Below are positions 53,312 through 61,534 of a stretch of 64,000 nucleotides of DNA, one piece after another (position 1 is the stretch's first letter; every line of letters starts with the position of its first letter). Position numbers and translations under genes: made by a program. The notes under the pieces were generated by a model, which was not told the DNA's origin, made no database searches, and worked only from the letters and a program-made list of their open reading frames with translations. Source of the DNA: Holdemania sp. Marseille-P2844 (GTDB lineage: Bacteria; Bacillota_I; Bacilli_A; Erysipelotrichales; Erysipelotrichaceae); NCBI RefSeq assembly GCF_900120005.1, contig NZ_LT635453.1, positions 62,001 to 126,000 on the forward strand, in the 5' to 3' direction.

Positions 53312-55837
53312 TCAGGCGGAACAGGACTCACATTCTTCCACTTCCAGCGACTGGCTGCGGACGTAATAAAGCGTCTTCACGCCTTTCTCCCAAGCCAGAA
53401 TCATCAGGTTCAACAGATCCCGCAGGGAATAATCGGTCGTAATATAAAGATTGACGGACTGCGCCTGGTCGATATGCCGCTGCCGCACGCCCGCGGCCCG
53501 GACAACCCAGGTCTGGTCGATCTGATGAGCTTTCTTGTAATACCAATAGGTTTTTTCATCCAGCTCAGGAGCGACGCGCGCGATGATGCTGCCCTTTTTC
53601 TCTTCAAGGAAAAACTTGTTCATGATCGGATCAACGCCCGCGCTGGTGCCGGCAATGACCGAGGTCGAGCTGGTCGGCGCGATTGCGAGCAGCCAGCCGT
53701 TGCGTAAACCATCCCGCGCTACTTCTTTAGCCAGCGACTGCCAGGCGTCGGAGGTGTAGCCGCGCTTGGTAAAATAAGCGCCGGTTTGCCAGTCGGAGCC
53801 TTCAAAATAGGCATACCGGCCTTTTTCCTGAGCCAGCCGCAGACTGGCACGGATCGCATTGTAATTGATTGCTTCAAACAGAGCGTCGGCCGCTTTCAAA
53901 TGTTCGTCAGACTCGAAGAAGATCGAACGCTTCGCCAGCCAGTGATGCAGGCCGCTGACGCCCAAGCCGATCGCCCGGCTGAGCTTGGCTGTATGCTGCG
54001 CTTGGGGCAGCGGGTAGGCGTTGAGATTGATCACATTGTCAAGCGCCCGCACGGTCACTTCGATGACCGATCGCAGTTCTTCTTCATCTTCGGTATTCAG
54101 CCGGCCAAGATTAAGGGAGGCGAGGTTACAGACGACCATCTCTCCAGCTTTCGCCTGTTCGAGGATCACCGTTTCCCCATTGACCTCCGTCAGCCGGGTT
54201 TCAATTTCTCCAGCCGGCGCGATGTTCTGTGCGATTTCCGTGCATAAATTGGAACAGTAAATCACACCGCGATGAGGATTGGGATTCATCGCGTTGACAA
54301 GATCGCGGTTAAAGACAAATGGCGTGCCGGTTTCAGCAGCTGATTTCAGAATCAGCCTGACGAGGTCCTTTAATAAGATCACGCGTTTTTCGATCCGCGG
54401 ATCGGCAATGCATTCCTGATAGCGCTGTTCCCACAACTCGCCAGTGCAACCTTCCAGCGCATAGCCTTTCACCTGCTGGATTTGATGCGGGTCGAGCAAA
54501 TACCAGTTCTGATCCAGATTTTCCTTTGCCATCCGCCAGAACAGATCCGGATAGCACACTGCCGGGAAGACATCGTGCGCCTTCATGCGATCGTCGCCAT
54601 TGTTGGTTCGGATTTGAAGGAATTCCGGCAGATCCCGATGCCAGCAGTCAAGGTAAACCGCGACGGCCCCCTGACGCACGCCCAGCTGATCGACCGCCAC
54701 CGCGGTATCATTGACCAGCCGGATCCAGCGCAGCACACCGCCCGCGGCGCCCTGAAATCCCCGGATATCACTGCCGGAAGCGCGGACCTTGCCAAAGTAC
54801 AGGCCCATGCCGCCGCCCTGCTTGGAAATTTGCGCAAAGCTGTCAAGCGACTTGTAAATTCCCTTCAGAGAATCCGCAACGACGTCGATAAAGCACGAAG
54901 CCAGCTGTGCTTTCGGCTTGCGGGCGTTGGCCAGCGTCGGCGTCGCCATCGTGACTTTCAGCTGACTTAAGACATCGTAGATTTTGATCGCCCATTCGAC
55001 GCGTTTTTTTCCTTCCGGAATCGCCAGATGCATCGCGATCCCCATGAACATCTCCTGCGGCAGTTCCAGAACTTCACCCTGATGATTGCGGATCAGATAG
55101 CGTTTGATCAACAATTCCAGACCGCTGGCGTTGAACAGCTGGTCGCGGTCGTAGTCGATCGCCTGTTCCAGACGGTTTAAATCGTTATAGCTGTAATGCT
55201 CGGCTAAGCTCGCGTTGATCAAACCCTGCGATTCCAGATATAACAGCTTCTGGGCCAATGTGCGGATCCCCTGTTGCTGCATCCGCTGGCTGACGGAGCG
55301 GCGCAGCTTGATCATCATAAACCGGGCCGCGGCCATTTCCCATTGCGGCGTGTGCGGACTGATCAGCTCGATGCAGGCGCGGATCAGATTGTCAAGCTGC
55401 TGGGAGCATTTCATCTTCTCCTTGGAAAAAGCCTGGACTTTCTGAATCAAAGCGTCAAGCGACATCGCCGGCTGAGGAAAATCACGCTGCAGCTGACGGC
55501 AGGCGGCCAGAATTTCCGGATCCGGAATGATCCGGCGCAGCTGATCAATCTGATCGCGCAGCCTGGCATGTTCCTGACGGTACAGGATATAGTGGCGGGC
55601 TTCTTCATAACAATCCTGACGCATTAACGCCTGTTCCACCCAGTCCTGAATTTGTTCGACGCTGACCGGGGCCGTTTCCGCCGCAGTGCAGATCTGGACT
55701 TCTACCTGATCGAGAATGGCTTCCTTCTTCATGTCCGGCAGCGGATGGCCCACGCTGTCAAAAGCCGCGCTCACCGCCCGGCTGATTTTCCGGCGATCAT
55801 AGGCTTGAACGCTTTGATCTCGTTTGATGATCTCCAT
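53312..55837 (-). CDS. nrdA: Class I ribonucleotide reductase, large (catalytic) subunit
   Basis: 841 residues. An N-terminal ATP-cone (about 1-95) gives dATP feedback. The ten-stranded barrel has the catalytic loop S-N-L-C-T-E (Asn, Cys, Glu) near 513, and the specificity site G-Y-L-D-x-W-type Y-L-D-C-W-H-R-D. The tail carries the redox pair C-E-S-C (residues 836-839), re-reduced by a thioredoxin-like protein. No nrdI or redoxin gene is next to it, so it is class Ia-like. AAAAGGAG precedes the ATG. An oxygen-requiring RNR in a gut anaerobe is noteworthy; many also keep NrdD elsewhere. Confidence 0.95.
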   Translation of the reverse strand: MEIIKRDQSVQAYDRRKISRAVSAAFDSVGHPLPDMKKEAILDQVEVQICTAAETAPVSVEQIQDWVEQALMRQDCYEEARHYILYRQEHARLRDQIDQLRRIIPDPEILAACRQLQRDFPQPAMSLDALIQKVQAFSKEKMKCSQQLDNLIRACIELISPHTPQWEMAAARFMMIKLRRSVSQRMQQQGIRTLAQKLLYLESQGLINASLAEHYSYNDLNRLEQAIDYDRDQLFNASGLELLIKRYLIRNHQGEVLELPQEMFMGIAMHLAIPEGKKRVEWAIKIYDVLSQLKVTMATPTLANARKPKAQLASCFIDVVADSLKGIYKSLDSFAQISKQGGGMGLYFGKVRASGSDIRGFQGAAGGVLRWIRLVNDTAVAVDQLGVRQGAVAVYLDCWHRDLPEFLQIRTNNGDDRMKAHDVFPAVCYPDLFWRMAKENLDQNWYLLDPHQIQQVKGYALEGCTGELWEQRYQECIADPRIEKRVILLKDLVRLILKSAAETGTPFVFNRDLVNAMNPNPHRGVIYCSNLCTEIAQNIAPAGEIETRLTEVNGETVILEQAKAGEMVVCNLASLNLGRLNTEDEEELRSVIEVTVRALDNVINLNAYPLPQAQHTAKLSRAIGLGVSGLHHWLAKRSIFFESDEHLKAADALFEAINYNAIRASLRLAQEKGRYAYFEGSDWQTGAYFTKRGYTSDAWQSLAKEVARDGLRNGWLLAIAPTSSTSVIAGTSAGVDPIMNKFFLEEKKGSIIARVAPELDEKTYWYYKKAHQIDQTWVVRAAGVRQRHIDQAQSVNLYITTDYSLRDLLNLMILAWEKGVKTLYYVRSQSLEVEECESCSA

Positions 55838-55907
55838 TTTGATTCTCCTTTTGCATGATCTCTTGTCCCGGTTTCCGTTTCAAATGTTTCCGGGCGTTGG
55901 TGTGCTT

Positions 55908-55936
55908 ATTATACAAAAGTTGTCCGCGCAAAGGAA
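55908..55936 (-). promoter_or_regulatory. Promoter of the nrdA-nrdB operon
   Basis: Minus strand: TTCCTT (55936-55931), a 17-base spacer and a perfect TATAAT (55913-55908), 71 bases before the nrdA start. The -35 is weak. No NrdR-box pair of the ACACWATATWTTGTGT type was seen. Confidence 0.5.
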
Positions 55937-56040
55937 AAGATATGCCCGCGATTTTCGAAGCGGGGCTAAGAGGAAAAACAGAAGGTTGAATCGGAGGCAG
56001 GGCCGGGAATCGAAAAAGAAGGTTCTATATCTTGTAATTT

Positions 56041-56132
56041 CATAAATTTTAACGTCGGTGGAAACCAGTGCCTTTTTTATCGGTTCTATAAATTCTGATG
56101 TTGGTGGAAACCAGTGCCTTTTTTATCTTGAA
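56041..56132. repeat. Tandem 46-bp direct repeat
   Basis: Two copies in head-to-tail order (56041-56086 and 56087-56132). A 25-base core is identical (56057-56081 and 56103-56127); the rest has 6-8 differences. Each core contains GGT-GGAA-ACC, a mini hairpin with a GNRA tetraloop, followed by T6. It lies between the nrdA promoter and a 49-codon open frame. Confidence 0.75.
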
Positions 56133-56204
56133 CATAAAAAAAGACATAGATAAGAATTCCCGTTACAATAAAGTTACCACACCATACAGAAAGGAAATCT
56201 CACT

Positions 56205-56354
56205 ATGTCCGTTACTTATTTTATCTTATCTGCGCAAAAATTAAAAGACCCGTATCTTCATTTCTCGAATGATGGCTTCTTTTCCCAATCCATTCGCAGC
56301 GTGGATTCCCCTGTCTTTTCCGGTTCGCTTTTCCAGACTTCACCTCCTTTCTGA
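56205..56354 (+). CDS. Possible 49-residue small protein
   Basis: ATG at 56205 with AGAAAGGAAA 6-15 bases upstream and a TGA at 56352-56354. The peptide begins M-S-V-T-Y-F-I-L-S-A-Q-K-L-K-D and ends in a Ser/Phe/Pro-rich tail; no signal peptide, membrane helix or domain is seen. It is the only plus-strand open frame with a ribosome site in this 430-base gap. Low confidence. Confidence 0.3.
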   Translation: MSVTYFILSAQKLKDPYLHFSNDGFFSQSIRSVDSPVFSGSLFQTSPPF

Positions 56355-56424
56355 CCTCACGCTTTCACCAGTGACAACGTAAGGCCCACAGGCACAAAAC
56401 CGTATTCTTTGGCTTTTTTCGCAT

Positions 56425-56454
56425 GAAAAAAACACCGGGACATTACCCCAGTGT
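56425..56454 (-). terminator. Terminator after the GHL10 lipoprotein gene
   Basis: On the minus strand ACACTGGG (56454-56447) pairs with CCCGGTGT (56439-56432), one G-T wobble, and is followed by T7. It is 30 bases beyond the stop codon. Confidence 0.8.
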
Positions 56455-56484
56455 AAATTCAGATTTTTCTCTTGTGATCGCCGA

Positions 56485-57693
56485 TTATTTTGTCTCGATC
56501 ATCAGTTCCTGAAGATTTTCCAGCTCCTGACTGACCCGCTGCGCATTTTCTGCGGCGGGCTGGAACAGTGAATTGTAGCTGAAGATGGAGAAGCCGGCCA
56601 CATCCGCATGATCGCGCAGCTCCAGAATCTGCCGTTTCAGGATATCGTTGTGCTGCTGCCACTCAAACTTGCCGTCCTTGGCATAATTGTCCACGGTATT
56701 GATCTTATAGGCGGCCAGCCCGACGATCAGTTCGGTCGAAGTGCCCTGAGTAAGGTCTTCCCATTGTTTCAGGCATTGATCAAACGGCAGCGTGCCGTGC
56801 TCATAGCCGAAATAGATCTGCGGAAGAATGTAGTCAAGATAGCCGTCGTGGCGGACCCATTCCCGGACATCGCCATAAATGCTTTCCACCGAGTATTCCA
56901 GATTGCCAGCCGGACTGATGCCGACCTGAATCGTTTCATCAACCTGTTTCACCGTGGCGTACAGACTGGCCACCATCTCATTGATGTTCTGCCGCCGCCA
57001 GTCGCCCAGCGACAGCTCCCCGCCGGTTTGCCGGTATGCCTGATAAGCGGGGTGATCAAAGCTTTCGCTGACACCGTCGGGATAGAAATAATCGTCCAGA
57101 TGCAAACCGTCGATCGGATAGTTCTGCGCCAGTTCTTTCGCCACCGCGCAGATCAGTTCGCGGACCTCGGGATAGGCTGGATTGAGATACCAGCGCTCGC
57201 CTTCCGCAACGATCCGGGTGCCGCGCATCGCGGTGTCGTTAAGCCACTGGCCGATCACGGAGCTGGCAGGAATCTGACTTTCCTGATCTGTGCGGAACGA
57301 ACGCATCGGATTGATCCATGCCTCGATGTGAAAACCCACTTCATGGGCCTGCTTGACAAACAGCCCGAACGGATCATAATTCACATTCTGTCCGATCTGA
57401 CCGGCGACATATTGCGCCGCCGGATAGTATTGCGAGGGATAATAGGCATCGGTGAAGGCAGATGCGTGAACGTAGACCGTGTTGAAGTTCATGGTTTTCA
57501 AGTTTTCCAGCATTGTCTTGACGCCCTGGATGTACTCAGCTTCACTGCGGTTGTCCAGAATTGATGATAATTCGATGTAGGAAATCCAGGCGGCCCGGAC
57601 TTCGCCCATTTCTCCGGTTTTTTTGTGCGGATGACAGCCGGCAAAGATCAGCAGGATCACGAAGACGGCGATCAGGATTCGTTTTATGTGCAT
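56485..57693 (-). CDS. DUF187/GHL10-family glycoside-hydrolase-like lipoprotein
   Basis: 402 residues. A signal peptide ends in the lipobox I-F-A-G-C (Cys about 19). The body is a TIM barrel of the GHL10 (formerly DUF187) family: V-R-A-A-W-I-S-Y near 32, F-N-T-V-Y-V-H near 70, W-I-N-P-M-R near 124 and G-L-H-L-D-D-Y-F-Y near 192. Known relatives cut denuded peptidoglycan glycan strands (DigH). It probably works on cell wall outside the membrane. The ATG at 57693 with AGGAG 9 bases upstream is preferred to a TTG at 57711. Confidence 0.85.
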   Translation of the reverse strand: MHIKRILIAVFVILLIFAGCHPHKKTGEMGEVRAAWISYIELSSILDNRSEAEYIQGVKTMLENLKTMNFNTVYVHASAFTDAYYPSQYYPAAQYVAGQIGQNVNYDPFGLFVKQAHEVGFHIEAWINPMRSFRTDQESQIPASSVIGQWLNDTAMRGTRIVAEGERWYLNPAYPEVRELICAVAKELAQNYPIDGLHLDDYFYPDGVSESFDHPAYQAYRQTGGELSLGDWRRQNINEMVASLYATVKQVDETIQVGISPAGNLEYSVESIYGDVREWVRHDGYLDYILPQIYFGYEHGTLPFDQCLKQWEDLTQGTSTELIVGLAAYKINTVDNYAKDGKFEWQQHNDILKRQILELRDHADVAGFSIFSYNSLFQPAAENAQRVSQELENLQELMIETK

Positions 57694-57750
57694 AAACTCG
57701 CTCTCCTTCAACCTTACTTTATGCGCGGCCGGGTATCCTTATGAAACGGT

Positions 57751-58380
57751 TCAGGCCGTCTTGCCGGTAATGAACTCGCTGTACGGCAGCGTTTCGATCC
57801 AGGCGCAGAAGGCCCGCCATTCCGGCAGCCGGTGCGTGCGGCGCTGCAGATAGATCGTTTTGAGCTGACGGTAGTTGGTCGTCATGCGGGCGGTAAGACG
57901 GAAGCCGCAGGGATTGGAATAGAGAATCTGCAAGTAGCGTTCGTTCAGCTCCGCCTGCAGCGTCTGCTTTTCCGCCGGATCTTCCGTTTCCTTCATCCGG
58001 GCCTGCAGGTCGTTGTAAGCCTGGACTTTTTCCTTCATGATCTGAACCATCCGCGGATCGACGTAATCAATATAGGCGCTGTCCAGATCAAATTTCGTAA
58101 TCCGGTGCATCGTCGACTGACTCGATACGAAGTCGAGGAAATGGTAGCGCTCGGCTTCCACCCAGGCTTTGTTGGTCAGCGTCAGATCCATCTGCACGAT
58201 GATGCCGTTCATAAAATTATCGTGGCCTTCGCCCTGCTTGCTGGTGGCGAGCTTGACGACGGTCGGGGTGACGTCCTCGCTGACCTTGCCCAGATCGGTC
58301 GCCATCGGGTATTTGCTTCCGCGCACGCTTTCTTCCAAGCCGTAAACGTGGACGCGGGAAATTACTTCTTCATAGTTCAT
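57751..58380 (-). CDS. ThyX-like (flavin-dependent thymidylate synthase-like) protein, function uncertain
   Basis: 209 residues. Q/R-Y-H-F-L-D-F-V-S-S-Q-S-T-M-H-R at about 78-92 resembles the ThyX motif R-H-R-x-x-S-x-N-E-x-S-x-R, but several positions differ. It then has T-A-R-M-T-T-N-Y-R-Q-L and R-R-T-H-R-L-P-E-W-R-A-F. Length and helix pattern are close to ThyX. It could still be a non-enzymatic relative. It overlaps the mnmG stop by 4 bases, so it is coupled to a tRNA-modifying gene that uses the same 5,10-methylene-THF donor as ThyX. Confidence 0.45.
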   Translation of the reverse strand: MNYEEVISRVHVYGLEESVRGSKYPMATDLGKVSEDVTPTVVKLATSKQGEGHDNFMNGIIVQMDLTLTNKAWVEAERYHFLDFVSSQSTMHRITKFDLDSAYIDYVDPRMVQIMKEKVQAYNDLQARMKETEDPAEKQTLQAELNERYLQILYSNPCGFRLTARMTTNYRQLKTIYLQRRTHRLPEWRAFCAWIETLPYSEFITGKTA

Positions 58381-60245
58381 ATTTTCTGTTCCTTTCTGTG
58401 ACGTTGTTCCAGAACCATCGCGAGCATCGCAATGTCGGCCGGCGACACGCCGGAGATGCGGGAAGCCTGGCCCAGAGTGTGCGGCTGGATCGCCTTGAGC
58501 TTCTGGCGGCCTTCCAGCGAAAGATGCTGCACCTGATCGTAGTCCAGATCTTCCGGCAGGACCACATGATCCATCGCCATCATCTTCTCCGCTTCCTTGC
58601 GGGCTTTGTTGATATAGCCTTCATATTTCAGTTCGATTTCCGTCTGTGCGGCGGCAGCGGCGTCGAATTCAAAATCCAGCGCCGGTTTCAGCATCGCCAC
58701 GGTGATGTGCGGCCGGCGGACGAGTTCCTCGGCGCTCACCCCATCGGTCAGCGCGGCATAGCCGACCGCTTCTAAAGCATCCTGAATCGGACTTTTCGGC
58801 GTCAGCCGGCAGGTCTTCAGCTGTTCCTTGAGTTGTTCGACCTGAGCACGGCGGCGTTGATAATCCTGCCAGCGCTGCTCGCTGATGCTGCCAAGTTTGT
58901 AGCCGTAGTGCATCAGGCGCTGATCGGCGTTGTCGTGGCGCAATAGCAGGCGGAATTCGGCCCGGGAGGTCAACAGCCGGTAGGGTTCCTGCGTGCCTTT
59001 GGTGACCAGATCGTCGATCATCACGCCGATGTAGGCTTCATCCCGCCGCAGCACCAGCGGCGGTTGATTGCGCAGCTTGAGCACGGCGTTGATTCCGGCC
59101 ATCAATCCCTGCGCGGCGGCTTCCTCATACCCGGATGTGCCGTTGATCTGACCGGCCGTAAACAAATTCTCCACAACCAGCGTTTCCAACGATGGTTTTA
59201 ACTGAAGAGGGTCGATTGCGTCATATTCGATTGCGTAGGCGTATTTGCGGATGACAGCGTGTTCCAGTCCCGGCAGTGAATAGACCATCTGTTCCTGCAG
59301 ATCACGCGGCAGCGAGGTGGAAAAGCCCTGGACATACGTGGTATCCAGCGATTCCGATTCCGGCTCCAGAAAGATCTGATGGCGTGGTTTATCGGAAAAC
59401 CGCACGAGCTTGTCCTCAATCGAAGGACAATAGCGCGGGCCAACGCCTTTGACGACGCCGGAATACATGCTCGACTTTTTCAGATTCGTCAGAATCAGTT
59501 CATGGGTCTGGGGTGTCGTATAGGTCAGATAACAGAGCTTCTGATCTTCCGGCCGGCGGATGGTGCGGGTCGTCGTGGAAAAGGCGACGAACTGATCGGT
59601 GCCGGGCTGCGGTGTGGTCTTGGAAAAATCAATGGATTCCGTCAGCACCCGCGGCGGCGTTCCGGTCTTTAACCGGAAGGTTTTTAAGCCGGCCTGACGC
59701 AGCGATTCGGAGAGCTTGTTGGTGGTTGGTTCCCCATCCGGACCGCTGGGCGTCACTTCGCTGCTGATCATGACCGAGGAACTCATGTATGTGCCGGTGG
59801 TCAGAATAACAGCCCGGGCGTCTATTGTCTGACCGTCCTCCATGGTAATGCCGGTAATTTTCCCGTTTTCAACAAGGATCCCGGTACAGATTCCCAAAAT
59901 CAGCTGCAGGTGCTCCTGATGCAGAATTTCTTCCTGCATCTGTCGGGCATAAGCAAGCTTATCCGACTGCACCCGCAGCGACTGCACCCCCGGGCCTTTG
60001 GTCGTATTTAACATCTTAAACTGCAAGGCTGTCTGATCGGCAGTGATGCCCATCTGACCGCCCAGCGCGTCGATCTCCCGGACGACGATGCCCTTGGCCG
60101 GGCCGCCGACGGAGGGATTGCACGGCATCTTGCCGATATTTTCCAAACTTAACGAAATCAGCGCCGTTTCACATCCCAGACGAGCCGCGATCAGCGCCGC
60201 TTCAATTCCGGCATGGCCGCCGCCCACAACGATGACATCCAGCAT
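58377..60245 (-). CDS. mnmG: tRNA uridine 5-carboxymethylaminomethyl modification enzyme MnmG
   Basis: A 622-residue, full-length MnmG (GidA). FAD site G-G-G-H-A-G-I-E-A-A at 7-16, M-P-C-N-P-S-V-G-G-P-A-K-G near 39, A-G-Q-I-N-G-T-S-G-Y-E-E-A near 368 and the C-terminal helical MnmE-binding domain with I-S-G-V-S-P-A-D-I. It builds the wobble-uridine modification with MnmE. It lies 6 bases after the EVE-like gene and overlaps the ThyX-like gene. Confidence 0.97.
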   Translation of the reverse strand: MLDVIVVGGGHAGIEAALIAARLGCETALISLSLENIGKMPCNPSVGGPAKGIVVREIDALGGQMGITADQTALQFKMLNTTKGPGVQSLRVQSDKLAYARQMQEEILHQEHLQLILGICTGILVENGKITGITMEDGQTIDARAVILTTGTYMSSSVMISSEVTPSGPDGEPTTNKLSESLRQAGLKTFRLKTGTPPRVLTESIDFSKTTPQPGTDQFVAFSTTTRTIRRPEDQKLCYLTYTTPQTHELILTNLKKSSMYSGVVKGVGPRYCPSIEDKLVRFSDKPRHQIFLEPESESLDTTYVQGFSTSLPRDLQEQMVYSLPGLEHAVIRKYAYAIEYDAIDPLQLKPSLETLVVENLFTAGQINGTSGYEEAAAQGLMAGINAVLKLRNQPPLVLRRDEAYIGVMIDDLVTKGTQEPYRLLTSRAEFRLLLRHDNADQRLMHYGYKLGSISEQRWQDYQRRRAQVEQLKEQLKTCRLTPKSPIQDALEAVGYAALTDGVSAEELVRRPHITVAMLKPALDFEFDAAAAAQTEIELKYEGYINKARKEAEKMMAMDHVVLPEDLDYDQVQHLSLEGRQKLKAIQPHTLGQASRISGVSPADIAMLAMVLEQRHRKEQKI

Positions 60246-60251
60246 GTTTGA

Positions 60252-61202
60252 TCAAATCCTTTCTTCTCCCTGATTTAAAGCGTCGATTGCCCGCGTAACC
60301 TCATCAGGCAGCGGTTCTTCACCGACGATCTCAAAATGCAGCGGAATGTGATATTCACTCCACCGGGAAAACTCCAGCTTCATCAGCGCGCAGTGGCCGA
60401 TCAGATACTGCAGCTTCCGGTAGAAGTCTTTTGAAGTATAGACGAATGGGATCAGGATTTCAATCCTTTCACCCGTATAACAGACAAGTTCGGTTTTACT
60501 GCCCTTGATCAGCTCGATAATCTTTTTTTCTTCCGCTTTCTGATCCATCGTCTGACGGGCTAAGCGGCGCAGCCGCTTTTTCTCACTTTCGGTGTAGAAG
60601 GAGTCGCCGGCCTTTTCGATGATCTGCGACAGCTGGTGCTTGATCTGTTCTTCCTCGAGGTCGAAGTTCTGGCCGAGTGTCTCACTCATCGCTGCCATCC
60701 ACATATCGACGCCGGTTTCCTTGGCTTTGTTCAGCACCTTGGAGGTCGCCTGCGGATCTTCCTTATCCAGATAGATATAGCTCTCCACTTTATTGGAGAT
60801 GGCGACGCCAATCTCGCTTAAATAAATCGGCGCCTGAAAAAACACAACATCGGTGAGATACAGGCAATTCATCAGTTTTGGCATTTTCTTATTTTTGGAA
60901 ACCTTGACGATCGCGTCATACAGTTCATCTTCGCTGGCATAGCCGTTTTCTGTGCCATAGACGTTCCACATCTGACGAAAACTGAGGGTATGGGCTTTTT
61001 GAAACCTACCGTAGCCCACAATTCCTTTCTCGCGATGACGTCCGCGCTCGCTGCCTTTGGCCAGAAAAAACAACAGGTCGCCCGGTTTGAAATCAGTAAA
61101 TTTTTTGGAATTGCTGGGACGCCAGAAATTCATCTTCCGGTTTCCGTTCAGGCGATGAAATTCGATCATATTCCGGTCTGTAATGTATGCGATGGATGCC
61201 AT
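60252..61202 (-). CDS. EVE/PUA-like N-terminal domain protein, function unknown
   Basis: 316 residues. The first 130 residues fit an EVE/PUA-like fold by eye (M-N-F-W-R-P-S, F-K-P-G-D-L-L-F-F, G-I-V-G-Y-G-R-F). Such folds bind modified bases in nucleic acids. A charged helical middle (about 170-235) and an alpha/beta C-terminus follow. The gene sits immediately before mnmG, so an RNA-modification or modified-nucleotide role is possible. GAGGTGAG precedes the ATG. Confidence 0.6.
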   Translation of the reverse strand: MASIAYITDRNMIEFHRLNGNRKMNFWRPSNSKKFTDFKPGDLLFFLAKGSERGRHREKGIVGYGRFQKAHTLSFRQMWNVYGTENGYASEDELYDAIVKVSKNKKMPKLMNCLYLTDVVFFQAPIYLSEIGVAISNKVESYIYLDKEDPQATSKVLNKAKETGVDMWMAAMSETLGQNFDLEEEQIKHQLSQIIEKAGDSFYTESEKKRLRRLARQTMDQKAEEKKIIELIKGSKTELVCYTGERIEILIPFVYTSKDFYRKLQYLIGHCALMKLEFSRWSEYHIPLHFEIVGEEPLPDEVTRAIDALNQGEERI

Positions 61203-61446
61203 GAAAACTCACCTCTATGCCTATTATTTTACCATTTTCCTGAGCCTGTGAAAAGAAAACAAAGTTGAACAAGCCCGGAAGTTGCAGGAATTTTTCAACG
61301 GTTTTCATATCCAGAAATCACAGATTCCTAAATATCCTGTTTTATTCTCATTTTAATCAATTTATTCGTGCCGCATTGCTTTGTAAAAAAGTTTAGATGA
61401 ATATTATTCAAGTTCATTTGTTTGTTTTTGATGATCCTGGCAAAAA

Positions 61447-61477
61447 AAGATGAAGCTATTTTTAACGGCTTCATCTT
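61447..61477 (-). terminator. Terminator after the formate-tetrahydrofolate ligase gene
   Basis: A perfect 10-bp stem (61447-61456 with 61468-61477) and, on the minus strand, T7. It lies about 60 bases past the stop at 61535. The rest of 61203-61446 holds only AT-rich sequence and the next gene's promoter region. Confidence 0.88.
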
Positions 61478-61534
61478 GATTGAAATTCAATTTTATCCGA
61501 GGTTTCCGGTATTTCTGACCGCCTATTTTAAGAC

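Noticed and set aside
56041-56132. CRISPR array
   Set aside because: Only two repeat copies, a 21-base interval that is itself partly repeated, and no cas genes in the window.
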